Positions 31,560 through 42,359 are shown, counted from the first letter of the stretch. The stretch: DNA of 64,000 nucleotides from Muricea muricata (GCA_963855995.1 OY979716.1:48094116-48158115), one strand, 5' to 3'. The notes: generated by a model not told the origin, from the letters alone. Program-made: numbers and translations.

Positions 31560-34500
31560 TGCAAATTAAATAGGTCAAACACGCAAGATTTAGCTACTTC
31601 TGCAAAAAAAGCTCGAGGAGGACAATACTGTGTTGCTGGGTGGCCAAACAGGAAAAGCTGTACAAACAGCCAACACACAGACAGTGTTTCGATGTTTCGA
31701 TGCTTCGTTTTCCTATGAAAGACAAAGAGAGGCTGAATAAATGGACTGGATCTGTGCGAAGACATCGACCAAAATTTGTTCCCCAACAGTACTCCGTGCT
31801 GTGTTCAATGCATTTTGCCGATTCAGCATATACCGTAAATGCAGTGGTCGCGAAATCCCTAAATATGAGACGACAGTTATGTCCCAATGCTGTTCCAACA
31901 ATAGATTAATTAGAAAACATGTCCACACAAGGTGACTGGAGTAATCGGGATTGTAGGATGGTATGTATAAATTTATACAAATAGTAATCTAACTTATTCT
32001 TATATGTTTCTGAACACAAAGGTGGAAAATATATTAAATGTTGTTTAAAAACTGTTACTTATCATCTTTAACAGGCATTGCGTGAAGTGTCTCGCACTGA
32101 AAGCAATGTTGATCATGTTGTTGAAACTATTGATGAAATCGAACAAAATACTGATGTGTGCGACATGGCAGAAAGTAATAATGAACCTACAAACGATACA
32201 CGAGAACCAGATGAAATATGCAGTAAATGCGAGGAATGAACCAACAAAGATATCAAACTACAGAAGAGGATCCGTTGGCTAAAAAAATCTAAACAGAAGC
32301 TAAATAACAGTCTAAATGTGGTATAAACTATTTTAATTAGATCCTCGATACTAGTAACTACAATTGACAATAACTGACAATAACTGGAGTTTTTGTCCGC
32401 TTTTTTACATGACAGGTTGCACAACCGAACTTGAATTGTTAGTGTAATCTTTTTTCGGGAAACATCCACAATTGTTCGTTATACTGTAAATATAGTTTAA
32501 TATACATTACTATTTGCACTCAAATTTTTTTAGGAAAGTGATGACTCAGATACTGAAAGTGAGGATGGCCAATCTAGCACCGAAGGAAACGAGTTTTTTT
32601 CTATGGATGACATCGAGGAGATTATTAGAGATCCAGACGATACAGATATGGACTGGCTGTATGAAGACCAACCATTTCAATCTGAAGAGGAAAATGTTGA
32701 GGATTCCCATGAGTCAAGAAATACTGTTAGGTAATTAGAGAACATAGATGATTTAAAAACGAAGCTCATATATACTGTTTTTATTTCTGTTTAGTATGGA
32801 ACCTGGTACCCTGCCATGCGATGAGCCAAAATTTATTGTTTTTTATGGCATGCTGCTATAGCTGTTTAGCATGTTTTGCTTTCATTGCATGAGTCCAAAT
32901 CCCCAAGTAGCGATCAAGAGGAATGGTTCAATGGCTGTTGTAACTCAATGCTGTTATGCTTGTGAGAGACGTTTTCAATGGAACAGCCAACCAAATATAT
33001 TAGGAAAATATGCAGCTGGAAATCTTATGACAAGTTTCGCTATTCTAATGTCGGGTGTTAGCATAAGTAAGGTGTTTTTACTATTCAAGCATTTGGGCCT
33101 CTATACAATTTCCAGTAGGGCATTTTATATGCATCAAAACAAATTCCTGTTCCCCTCTGTGATAATGCACTGGCATAAGTATCAAACTGACCTCATTGAG
33201 AAAGTGAAGAAAATAAAGAATGCTACCTGGTCTGGTGATGGTCGTTTTGACTCGATGGGACACAGTGCTAAATATGGTGCTTATTCTGTTTTGTAACAGC
33301 ATTTCCAAAATTGTTCATTTTGAAATCAGACAGGTACGAAGGCATAATTATACAGCCTAATTATCAAATTAAACCACATATAAAATACTTGATTTCAAAC
33401 TTTAAAAAATAATATTGATTACAGCAGTTTGCTACATTTACTTCCTTACTTTTTCCATAGTCAAATCAGTCTGGCAGCAGCAATGCCATGGAATTGGATG
33501 GAGCTCAACGATGCTTCAAGTTTCTGAAGGATGGTGGACTGCAAATTCCAATATTTATTAGTGATCGTCATAAGGGGATTGCAAAATGGATACAGACTTC
33601 TGAGAAGGAAACCCAGCACTTCAATGATTTGTGGCATGTTTGCAAAGGACTTTCCAGAAAGATCTTGCAGGCTAGCAAAGAGAAAGGTGGTGAGGTGTTG
33701 GTGTTCTGGGTAAAAGGTATCCGTACCCATTTGTATTGGAGTGCTATGTCTACAAAGATGGGATATGGGGATGTGACTGTGGCAAAGTGGAAGCCCATTG
33801 TTAGGCATATCACAAACAAGCATGAGAACCACCCGGATGAGCTGTTCCCAAAATGTACCCATGATGAGCTTGATGATCGCCTGTGGCTTCAAGTTGGTAT
33901 GTATTTATTTTCACAGCAACATAGGAGTAAATAAACACTGCACAAATAGAAAGTTCCCCCCTAAATACATCAGAATAAATTCTAAACAAATGAATCGCTG
34001 TTAATCAAACCTAGAACTACTTGGACCTATGGTAGATTGCTTAATGGTGTGTGAGGAATTGGGTCACACATGCGTGCAATAATGAGTTAAACCCCATTGA
34101 ATACAAAAATATCCGATTTCAAAATTAACATGCTGAATATGCTAGTGTGATCTATCTCATTCACCATTCATTGGTAAACACAAAATCGTAGTGCAATCGT
34201 GTAAAGCCCTTTAAATCATGCCCAGAATAGGTCCAATTAGTTCTAGGTTTGATTAACAGTGATTCATTTGTTTAGAATGTATTCTGATGTATGTAGGGGG
34301 GAACTTTCTTTTTGTGTGGTGTTTAGTTTATAGTTCCATACTTCTTATTTTTCTTTTGCATATTTCTTTTTCAGGGACTACATCCTATCAGAGGCTTTCC
34401 TCTATTGTGTTGAAGAGATCAACACTCAAAGATGTTAGAAAACTATCATCAGAGGCTCAAACAAGCTGTCTTCAAGGTTTTCATTCAACATTGAATGGCT

Positions 34501-35342
34501 GGCATCCAAAGATGATCCACTTTTCGTGGGTTGGCACATATTGCAGGTAATTCGTGACCAGTTATTGAAGTACTGCTATCCTCAATCTGTCAGTACTGCT
34601 TCACCTATGTAATATGTATGTTAGTAAGTCAGAATAAGATTATAATGTACCTGTCTTGTCCCATTTAGACACACACTAGCAGTACTTCATTTTAATGAAA
34701 ACCTTAACCGTCAGCCAAAAACAACCAAAAATGGAAGGCCATATTACAGTGTCACATACCCAAAAATTAAATTGGGGGAGGAAGTTGTGAGAACAGTTTC
34801 ATCAGCTCCTTCATATAGTAAGTATGATGATGCAGAAAAAGGAATCGGCACTCAATCCTATATCCAACTGAAATACTTTGATATTATCTTTCCAGACTAT
34901 GTTAATATAATTAAGAATGTCATGTTGTCCAGTTCTAAGGAAACCTTGGACAAGGTAATGGAGGAATATTAGGAAAAAATTCCAGAAGCCTTGAATAGGA
35001 ATTTCCCTGATCGACTTCCTAAAACTGAAGAAATCAAAAGACAGTTGGATAGAAGACAACTTCCCTCAACTCCATTGTTTCCTTCCTGTAAGTTCTGATA
35101 CAGCCATGCAAACATGTACATGTATGCACTGTGGATTCTAAAAAATAGAAAGTAAGAATTTTTAATGTTATAATTGCAGATCAAGAACAGGACACTATGC
35201 AATCCACAGCTTTGGCCCAAGAAGCAACTTCAGCGGATCCATCTCAACCGAGGAAGCCTCGCTGCTGCAGAAAATGTGGGGCATCCATGAAAGGGCATCC
35301 AAGAGGTCAATGTCCACAAGAACAAATTGAAAACAATTCTTA
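31560..35342 (+). pseudogene. Kolobok THAP-domain transposase, multi-exon, broken
   Basis: At least seven exons with normal splice signals. Exon 1 holds a THAP DNA-binding domain, but its second zinc cysteine is Trp ('CVAGWPNRK') and an 8-bp tandem duplication (GTTTCGAT at 31,686 and 31,694) shifts the frame before 'FPMKDKERLNKWTGS'. Coiled-coil and acidic exons follow (32,076-32,735; TGA after 'CSKCEE'). The catalytic exons lie at 32,795-33,345 ('WSGDGRFDSMGHSAKYGAY'; TAG at about 32,860, TAA at about 33,294), 33,463-33,896 ('FISDRHKGIAKWI', 'HFNDLWHVCKG') and 34,377-34,549 ('CLQGFHSTLN', where family members usually show Glu in place of Gln). The last exon ends in 'CCRKCGASMKGHPRGQC', a zinc-knuckle-like tail. 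The gene cannot make a functional transposase. Confidence 0.8.
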
Positions 35343-35440
35343 AGGGCAACTTTGTTAATAATGTTAATGTAAATATTGTTAATAATGTAAGATATAAAAA
35401 ATAATATAATTCTGTGTGAAATGTTTCATACCTCTATGTA

Positions 35441-36335
35441 TTAGTTTCTTTTCTGTGCAGATTTATGTCCAGCGAATTCTGGGGGATTTCCTAATGGAAA
35501 CCTTTTTCTAATGTCTGTGTAGATGCATGCAGGTAAAGGTCTAGAATTTTCCCAACCAAGGCATCCACACAGCCATCGAATAATCCACCGGTATGCAACT
35601 GCCCTCAAGTACCTATGAAAAAGATCAAACTTTCATTTTGATTTAGCAAATGATTTTAACCTTCTATCACAAAAATTGTGTGACATTATAGGAAAGAAAA
35701 AACAAGGCCATATTTTAATAATTCATGACAATGTGAACTACATAAAAATGTCATTTACTTACTCATTTTCATGGATTCCACGGCACTTATATGGCCTTCC
35801 ATCTTTGTCCTTTAAAAGTGGACCAACATTTTTTAGAACTGTTGGATGGGTCATAGCAATGTATTCTTTGTGAAGAGTAATACAGCTCATCTTCTCAATG
35901 CTAGCATCGTACACCAGTTGATGTAAAGTGGGCCCAACCTCTCTACAACATCTGTACTCGATAGCATCCGCGAGAATTTCGGTTCGACACAGGCTACATG
36001 CGCACCTATATAAAAATATGGTATTTATTCACAGCAACATACTGGCAAAATAGCATTAGCCAGTCGCAATATTTAATAACTTACCACTTATCCAATGTAA
36101 CTGTTCCTTCGAGTCTCGCTTCCAATGTCTTTGGGTTAATACCGTCTGCGTCTTCTTCGACAGACACAAAATTCTCTCCAAATGCGCTTGCAAGCGGCTC
36201 GTTTTCATACGGATTCACAACTGAATTTACAACTAATGTATCCCCATCCCCTGAATCCGTATGTAAATTTTCACTTGCCAAACCACAGTTCTCGTTATCG
36301 AAACTCTGTTCGCTTTCACTGCTCGATAAACTCAT
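35441..36335 (-). CDS. P2X7 intracellular-domain-like zinc protein, three exons, apparently intact
   Basis: Read on the minus strand: exon 1 36,335-36,085, exon 2 36,005-35,763, exon 3 35,612-35,441. All introns are GT-AG (donors GTAAGT, acceptors TATAG and CATAG) and all phases fit, giving 221 codons plus stop. The first 80 residues are acidic and Ser-rich. The domain begins 'WCACSLCRTE', continues 'EYRCCREVG' and ends with 'YLRAVAYRWIIRWLCGCLG'. This matches the Cys-rich zinc-binding region of P2X7 receptor cytoplasmic domains and the many free-standing invertebrate homologues. There are no membrane segments, so it is not a channel. It is convergent with the Kolobok transposase and inside the same inverted repeats. 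Its role is unknown; an accessory DNA- or zinc-binding function is speculation. Confidence 0.75.
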
Positions 36336-36601
36336 GTTTATTCATGAACATATACAAAAACATTAAAAATATACTAGCAAAGCTTACTCTAACATCGACT
36401 TCCGTCCTTTTATCTACGTCACATGCGCATCATATTTCAGGAGTAAAAATTCGCATGCATAACCCAACTTTGAGGCAAAAATTATCCGTGTGCCCATTCT
36501 CCAATTTTTATAAAAGATATACCAAATTGATGAGGAAAGATTGAACTATTTGATTAAGGAAAAAAATGGATGCCCAAAATTTCGTTTCAGTAGCACTTTA
36601 A

Positions 36602-36783
36602 ACATAAATTTGAGAAATCTTATTTGCCAAACTTTTCTACCGAGATATTTGTTGTAAGTAAAAGATTACCAAGAGACCCTCCCGTCTACAAACTAAAAGA
36701 CTATGACAGGGAGGAACTTAAAGGAACGTTTTACGATAAAGAGCTGCAAAAGGTTGTCAAAGACGATGACAGTTTAAAGAGGA
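36602..36783 (+). pseudogene. Polinton integrase, 3' part
   Basis: Immediately after the right TTAA the plus strand resumes with 'FSTEIFVVSKRLPRDPP' and 'YKLKDYDREELKGTFYDKEL', the small beta-barrel C-terminal domain of Polinton integrases. It fits directly onto 'GDKVQISKL' before the left TTAA. The reading frame decays near 36,780. Confidence 0.75.
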
Positions 36784-36792
36784 AATTTGACA

Positions 36793-36915
36793 GTTGACAT
36801 CAAGTTCTCAACTGCACCGGCAGCAGCCGTGAGTATCGTGTGTTATGGAGAGTTTGAAAATCTGATTCAAATTGAAGCAGAAAGAACGTCATTTATGACT
36901 ACTCTGGCTAAATGA
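36793..36915 (+). pseudogene. probable C-terminal remnant of a Polinton major capsid protein
   Basis: About 40 open codons, starting 'VDIKFSTAPAAAVSIV' and continuing 'CYGEFENLIQIEAER', end at TGA 36,913-36,915. The hydrophobic 'V.V..YGEF.N.I.ID' pattern resembles the last strands of double-jelly-roll capsid proteins. The rest of that gene (normally over 500 codons) is absent, so a large deletion lies between integrase and here. The stop overlaps the ATG of the protease (ATGA). Confidence 0.45.
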
Positions 36916-37451
36916 ACACTATTCAGATAGTCCATACTTTGGAACAAGACTCTGTAACAAGAAAGAGTTTTTGTGGTGTGTTTCCCCGTGATAAGTTACC
37001 TCAAAGAATTGACAAGTTTCCATGTGAATTGATTGCAAACACAGATCCTAGCAGTGAGATAGGTAGTCACTGGTTAGCGTTTTTTACAGAAGAAGAACAG
37101 AACGGTCAACAAAACACAGTTAATGGGCAATTTTTTGACAGCTTTGGACAGCCACCATCTTACTGTAGTAGTTCATTTGAACACTTTCTAGATAAACATT
37201 CGAGGGAGTGGGACTTTAATAAACGCAAACGGCAAAGTTCTTGGTTCGATGTGTGTGGACAGTACTGTATATTTTATCTTAGTCATAGAGCAAGGAGACA
37301 TAGCAAGAATAAAATCGTACAGTTTTTTAGTAAGGATACAATGTCAAATGATGTAAAAGTGTATCAGTTTGTTAAGAGTCATTTCAACGTAATGCCAAAG
37401 CAGGCAAACGATAACTTTAATCAGTCTAGTAAAAAGATGTTTTGGAAATAA
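36912..37451 (+). CDS. adenain-like cysteine protease of the Polinton
   Basis: Polinton PRO is related to adenovirus maturation protease and Ulp1-type peptidases and is thought to process virion proteins. The 179-codon ORF is complete. The catalytic histidine lies in 'EIGSHWLAFF' (about residue 55), an acidic/amide partner in 'QFFDSFGQPP' (about 77), the oxyanion glutamine and the catalytic cysteine in 'WFDVCGQYCIFYL' (about 115-127; the second Cys of that string fits best). The start overlaps the preceding capsid stop by ATGA, a virus-like arrangement. No lesion is seen, in contrast to most neighbouring genes, perhaps only because it is short. Confidence 0.8.
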   Translation: MNTIQIVHTLEQDSVTRKSFCGVFPRDKLPQRIDKFPCELIANTDPSSEIGSHWLAFFTEEEQNGQQNTVNGQFFDSFGQPPSYCSSSFEHFLDKHSREWDFNKRKRQSSWFDVCGQYCIFYLSHRARRHSKNKIVQFFSKDTMSNDVKVYQFVKSHFNVMPKQANDNFNQSSKKMFWK

Positions 37452-37580
37452 TGTAGTACTTTAATCAATAAATGTTTTTTTAAACCAATGTCTTATCTTG
37501 CATTAGCACATAAATAAAATCACATGAAAAAGATTTTTAAAAATGTTTATTTATTAACATGAAACATTAAGATTAATATT

Positions 37581-38619
37581 TTAGTCAGGAAGTTTGTGTT
37601 GGTTTTTTGCTTCGTGTCTTTGTACAAGATTACGGAAATATTTCAACGGGGTAGCAGATTGACAGCTTTCGTCTTCTACTTCTTCACCATGAGAATTGTG
37701 TATTTCGGATTGTTTCCATCTCTCTTCATTTTGGACAAGATCTTTGAGCATATTAATATTTGATAAGACATTAAAAAACCTTTTCGAGGCAGTAGGATTA
37801 AAGTTTTTTCGTCCTTTCACGGCGTCACTCAACAGGTCAGATATATTAGAACCTGGGACTTTTACACCTTCAAGAGTGACGTGTCCAGATTCGTCCCAGG
37901 AAGTAATGTCAGGTCGTGTCTTCAACCGATTTAAAATTGACGTAGCTTTCTGTCGCTTTGTTTTTGGCATACTGTCTACGATACCAGAGTCTGGTAAAGG
38001 TATCGTTTCTTGAGTGGAATTGTTCTCGTCCTGGCTTTTTTCACTCGTTGTCAAGCGAACTTTTTGGGCTCTGACTGTCCTTTTGTTGTTGAAGATTCAT
38101 GTAACGTTCCAAATTAGCATTATATAGTTTTTGTTTTTCACTGTCTGGTATATCTGTCCGTTGAAGAACATCTGACATCTCTCGACCAGAATTCATCATA
38201 TTCTTAACCAGGGGCAAGCTTTCAATTTTTTGTTTTTGTTCAAATCTAGCATACATGTCTTCTGGAACCAAAATCATTCTTTTGGCATGCTTCATTTTAT
38301 GAATAAACCCTAATACGGACAGTACTGGTGGTAATAATGCAGCCAACAGGTTTCCGCCTTTCTGATTTAAGATTCATCGTTTTTTCACGCGTGAAACTTT
38401 CTTGTATGCCAACGCTCGGAGATGTTTCTTGTATCGTGACAAACGTCGCTTTTGACTTGGGGTTAGTGGAACTGTACTTTTTAACAAGTTATAACAACAT
38501 TCGCAAACGCACGTTAAAACGTCTGCAGGGCCATGATCTATAATGACTTTCCTAATTTTAGGTTTACATTTAGCAAGTATTTGTAGGTAAGCCAAATTGT
38601 CCTTCATTCGCTTAGACAT
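37581..38619 (-). pseudogene. Polinton late/virion-type protein of unknown function, two breaks
   Basis: Three minus-strand ORFs (38,619-38,374; 38,346-38,041; 38,054-37,581) look like one gene. The first two are in the same frame, separated by a TGA at 38,374-38,376; the third is in another frame and overlaps by 14 bp. In order I see a basic helical N-terminus ('CECCYNLLKSTVPLTPSQKRR'-like; key part 'CECCYNLLKSTVPL'), a hydrophobic 'LLAALLPPVLSVLGFI', 'MILVPEDMYARF', and 'SWDESGHVTLEGVKVPGSNI'. This order recurs in metazoan Maverick proteins as I recall. A membrane-active or capsid-associated role is possible but unproven. Confidence 0.6.
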
Positions 38620-38647
38620 GTTTGATCCCTAAATGATTTAACCTAGC

Positions 38648-39301
38648 CTAGATGCTGATTTTTGTACGCTTGACATACACAATCTGTTGCTCGTGCGGTA
38701 AGATATTTGTTTGCAATCTCGTATTTTCGGGCGTGCATTGATGCAAGTCCATTAATAAGTAGCCGTGAGGCTTTTTGGTGGCATCTTGATACGATTCTAG
38801 CGGGAAGTTGCAATTGTGTGAATTCATTTGACGCGCCAAGGTTGAAACGCCTAGGGAGTCCCTAGGATTTTTAAAAACAATCATATAGTGTGCGTTTAAG
38901 CTTATAGTCCTCGATTGTTTACCAGGATGGAATAAATTTTGAGTGAGATACATGACAGATATTCCTTGATGATGTGAACCGCGAGTAAACAAATCTGAAA
39001 TACGTTGATCTTTTAAACACTCCCACGCGAGATCGTCGATTATAACTAACGAGTTTTGGTGACCTTCCAAAATGCCATACAAATTATCCCGAAATCCTTC
39101 AGTAAAATAAATGTTAGGTATTGTTTGAACCATATCATCAAATGCATGTTGATATTTGCCATAACAATAAATGATTCTTGACGGGACAGGATCAAACAAT
39201 TCATTAAGATTGCGAAGCATACACTACACTAAGTATGATTTGCCACATTGACTTTGCCCGCTAATGTAAAAATTTGCTGGTGTTTTAAATCGGTCATCCA
39301 T
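38648..39301 (-). pseudogene. Polinton genome-packaging ATPase, one in-frame stop
   Basis: FtsK/HerA-type ATPase that in related viruses pumps DNA into capsids. On the minus strand the gene starts at the ATG at 39,299-39,301. Walker A is 'ISGQSQCGKS' (about residues 13-22), followed by a TAG at about 39,224-39,226 that interrupts the frame. It reopens as 'CMLRNLNELFDPVPSRIIY'. Walker B is 'SLVIIDDLAW', then 'LFTRGSHHQGISVMYLTQN', with the sensor-like glutamine near the end. About 217 codons in total, normal for the family. Only this one lesion is visible. Confidence 0.8.
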
Positions 39302-39489
39302 CCTTGCTAACAGTATCAATTTGAATGACTCAGTTGTGGTAAAAAAACCAACTATAAACACTTGTTGATTTAAGATTTAATGAAATGATCACTTGCTTAT
39401 TGTGTACAATATATACAAAGACATGAAAAAATATTTACATTATAGCAAAGCTTATAATGTTGTTGCTGTAGAGTTTATGTTTATGAAAA

Positions 39490-41024
39490 TATTTAGACTA
39501 GAAAGTGTTCTCAAAACGTCGATAGAAGGAGAGTTCTTCTTCTGACTCATCATTGTTCAAAAATTTTACATCAGAATTACATTCTGATTCAAAATCAATG
39601 TCACTTTCATGATCCATTTCCATTAAGTCAATATCTGTATTATCAATCTGCATTGGTTCGTCATCATCATCATCATCTGTTTCCATCATTTCATCATCAA
39701 TCGTATCGTCATATTCCATTAGGTCCATTTCAGTGCTCTTTTCCTTTAGAAGTCGCAGGGAAAAGACAAAATCGCAAAATTCATGCAGTGCATTGTAGCC
39801 TTTAAACACAAACTCTGTCCCATCGTCATACTGAGCTACAGCAAAATTAACTATGTGCTTGCCGGGAAGAAAAGTCAGTTTCAAAATCATAAAATAATAG
39901 TTTTTCGTTTGGTTCTTTAGGTGGTTCAGATTGCATGTAACACAAATGGCCTGACATGACAAATTTTTTACACACATGACACACATCTATGTCCGTCCAG
40001 TCATTTACGTTCAACTGTTACTGAACATGTTTGGCATTTAAATGATGTCTCACATTTCGAAGGCAGATCAACTCCCTTCAATTTGCGAGACTTTTTGTGA
40101 TGCCCAAAACATTGAGCCGAACGGCAAATTTTGAAACAGTCCAGACAAGTACGTTTTTGATCAGAAACAAAAAGACATTCCTTAGGCAAGCAAGTATGGC
40201 ATGGATCAGTACATGGGTGTGTGCGATAGTTCTCAAAAAAACACTTACATTTTTGACAGAAAAACCATTTTCCGTGGAAAGCTGGCAGTTTTTTCGGATT
40301 AATTACATTATAATGATCACCATTCTTATACAAGACAATTTTTTATCACCCCGTGGGCCCTCATAAATACATGCATTACGAGCATGAAAATCAATTACTA
40401 TTATCTGGTAACCAGGTAGGGACCCCTGAAATTTACTTATTTCGTGAAGACCACAAGGACCAGAAAATATATTTGCTTTCTTGTATAGTTTTAGTGCTAT
40501 TTGTTTCTGAATAGGTCTCCCCATCTTTAATTGTTGTAATTGGGTGTGATTGTCAGCTAAAGCCTTCTCCACTGCTATTGCACGACCACAACATAAATTA
40601 TCCTTATTCCTAATAGTAATGATATATTTCTTTATATGAGTGTCTTTGGAATAATCCAGTACTTTGAGAGATTTTCCAGAACCCGTCGGTGCCTTAACGC
40701 CAATGATATCGATCGTAAAAGACTTGTCCAAAGGTATCTCTTAATTACTTTGAAGGACCTTCATAATTTCGCCGAGGACTTTACTGGAGGTCATCTGGAC
40801 GGATAGAATCAGTCTGGTGCTGATGGGGGATTTCAGGGCACTGGAACGAACCATAACCCGGATTTTGTCCTCCAGAGGCGTGCGGAAATTGCATTGTTCC
40901 TTCACCTTAAAACAAGATATTGATTTATTAGGCATGCTAGCCATGAAGTTGTTGGTATTAAGCTGTAGACCGAAACATTTACCTGCTCAATAGCGTCTGT
41001 GAAGAGTGACGATAGCTCGCCCAT
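39490..41024 (-). pseudogene. protein-primed type B DNA polymerase (N-terminal third), broken and truncated
   Basis: This is the Polinton replicative polymerase. The minus-strand start is the ATG at 41,022-41,024. Fourteen codons end at a GT donor; a 77-bp intron (40,906-40,982) is in phase 0; then come 'FRTPLEDKIRVMVRSS' and 'MKVLQSN' before a stop at about 40,741. Further blocks in changing frames: 'FTIDIIGVKAPTGSGKS', 'RNKDNLCCGRAIAV', 'ANIFSGPCGLHEISKFQ', paired Cys/His clusters ('CQKCKCFFENYRTHPC', 'CHVCKKFVMSGHLC') and the exonuclease I motif 'FYDFETD' near 39,880. At least four frame breaks. After 'HEFCDFVFS' the sequence turns into an acidic Asp/Met run (39,740-39,540), and the polymerase palm and thumb are missing. 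Confidence 0.75.
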
Positions 41025-41030
41025 AATGTC

Positions 41031-41466
41031 TCAAATTTTTACATTATCTATATTACTCGGTTCTTGCATCGATGCACGAAAAACACATGAAGTTGTGCCA
41101 AATTTTTTCACAACTCTCTCTGAGACCTATAAATAAAAATGAATTCTATAACTATGATTTGCTTTCCATTTGCATTGCCCAATAATGTTGAAATTGTCTA
41201 AAATTGTGTACATATACCTTTTCCAAATTAAAAGAAATCTCACGGTTATCTTCACCCTGTCCATCGAATTCGTTCATGTAGCGAAGCCCCCTGTTTACAT
41301 ATTTGACCGACTTCTCTTGCCATTTCATGACCTTATTCATTTTGGGGGTTCGTTTCTGCATCTCACGCTGGATTTTGCACTGAAGCCGATTCGACTTGCC
41401 ATTGCTTCTCTTAGCTTTTTCTAAAAGATACTGATGACGTCTTTTGATTTGCCTAGTGGATTCCAT
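41031..41466 (-). CDS. two-exon basic 114-aa protein of unknown function
   Basis: Exon 1 (41,466-41,218) starts at an ATG giving 'MESTRQIKRRHQYLLEKAKR' and ends 'NLEK' at a GTATAT donor. Exon 2 (41,126-41,031) begins after TTTATAG and reads 'VSERVVKKFGTTSCVFRAS', ending in TGA. Both phases are 0. The first 60 residues are very basic, suggesting nucleic-acid binding. The stop lies 6 nt before the polymerase ATG, so the two may share a transcript. The frame is open further upstream with no ATG. I recognise no family. Confidence 0.45.
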
Positions 41467-41884
41467 ATTGGTAGAAGTCAAAACTGTTTTTAAATTAACT
41501 TTAACAAATAGCCTTTGATATTGCAAGACAACACCGTGTTTATGAGGATCCCTCACAAATCTGCCACTTACATAGCCATGATAAGTTAACCGGTTTTTAC
41601 CGGATATTTCTGATCTTGTTGAAGTATGTCTTAATGCATTAATGCCCTGTGCATTTGTTTGCTAATTGCAACTCATCTTGCATCACACTGAGTCAATACA
41701 AACTAATTGCCATGCATAGTCTTGTCTCAAATAGGTATTAAAGTTAAAAAATCAAGCAAACATTAGAATGAATTAGCAAATATTTTTATTAAAACAACAT
41801 GATCAACTAGCATAATTAACTGAATTAAAAACTTTACTGTCCTCTGTCGCTCATATTTTTGAGGATGAACTATATAATTGTACA

Positions 41885-42343
41885 TTATTTCTGTTCATCT
41901 TCATCACTCGAAGACTCAATTTTACGTCTTGGACCATGATCCCATTTTCCTTTACTTCTTTTTGATGACTTTCCATCCTTCTCCCTACATGCTTTTCTTT
42001 TTCTCTTCTTCATTTTCGACACACTATCAGCCCACAGGAAAAAGCTGCACTTTTCAGGGTCAGTGTCCTGACATCTCAAATAAGGCCGATTTGGATTCTT
42101 TGAGGAGTACGACAACCACAGGCTCGCTGATTCATCACACTTGCACATTGGAAAATTGGATGGTTTGTATTTTTCAAGGACCTTGTTCTCATACGCATCC
42201 ATCAAATCCAAATATTTCTCCTCTGAAACAAAGAGAGTGCATAATTCTTTGCTACACTTTACGAAGCCTCTCCCCTTTTTGGATTCAAATCGCTCTAGAG
42301 CTCCATTCTTACAAAAACATTTATAGTTTTCAATTGACACCAT
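41885..42343 (-). CDS. double GRF-type zinc-finger protein
   Basis: A 152-codon uninterrupted ORF. The first finger is 'YKCFCKNGALERFESKKGRG' continuing to 'FVKCSKELCTLFV'; the second is 'MCKCDESASLWLSYSSKNPN' continuing to 'YLRCQDTDPEKCSFFLW'. Both fit the GRF pattern (C-x-C ... GR/RP-x-F/Y-x-x-C ... C-x-F-F). The tail is Lys/Arg-rich then acidic ('ESSSDEDEQK'). It lies near the right end of the Polinton, opposite the triple-finger gene at the left end. GRF fingers bind single-stranded DNA in known proteins, so a role in replication or end protection is possible (inference). Confidence 0.75.
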   Translation of the reverse strand: MVSIENYKCFCKNGALERFESKKGRGFVKCSKELCTLFVSEEKYLDLMDAYENKVLEKYKPSNFPMCKCDESASLWLSYSSKNPNRPYLRCQDTDPEKCSFFLWADSVSKMKKRKRKACREKDGKSSKRSKGKWDHGPRRKIESSSDEDEQK

Positions 42344-42359
42344 TTTGATTGTGCTCAGT

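Larger units (their letters stand above)
31023..36597. mobile_element. Kolobok DNA transposon inserted in the Polinton
   Basis: The termini are 22-bp inverted repeats (AATGCTACTGAAACGAAATT on the left; AGTGCTACTGAAACGAAATT on the right, inverted), differing at one base. TTAA lies on both sides (31,019-31,022 and 36,598-36,601). TTAA duplication plus a THAP-domain transposase defines Kolobok. The element interrupts the Polinton integrase: homologous coding sequence stops at the left TTAA and resumes at the right one. It carries two genes in convergent orientation: a spliced transposase (+) and a P2X7-intracellular-domain-like gene (-). Confidence 0.92.

Noticed and set aside
41878..42348. 156-codon plus-strand ORF with hydrophobic stretches
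   Set aside because: It exactly mirrors the double GRF gene on the other strand, which has two matching zinc fingers.
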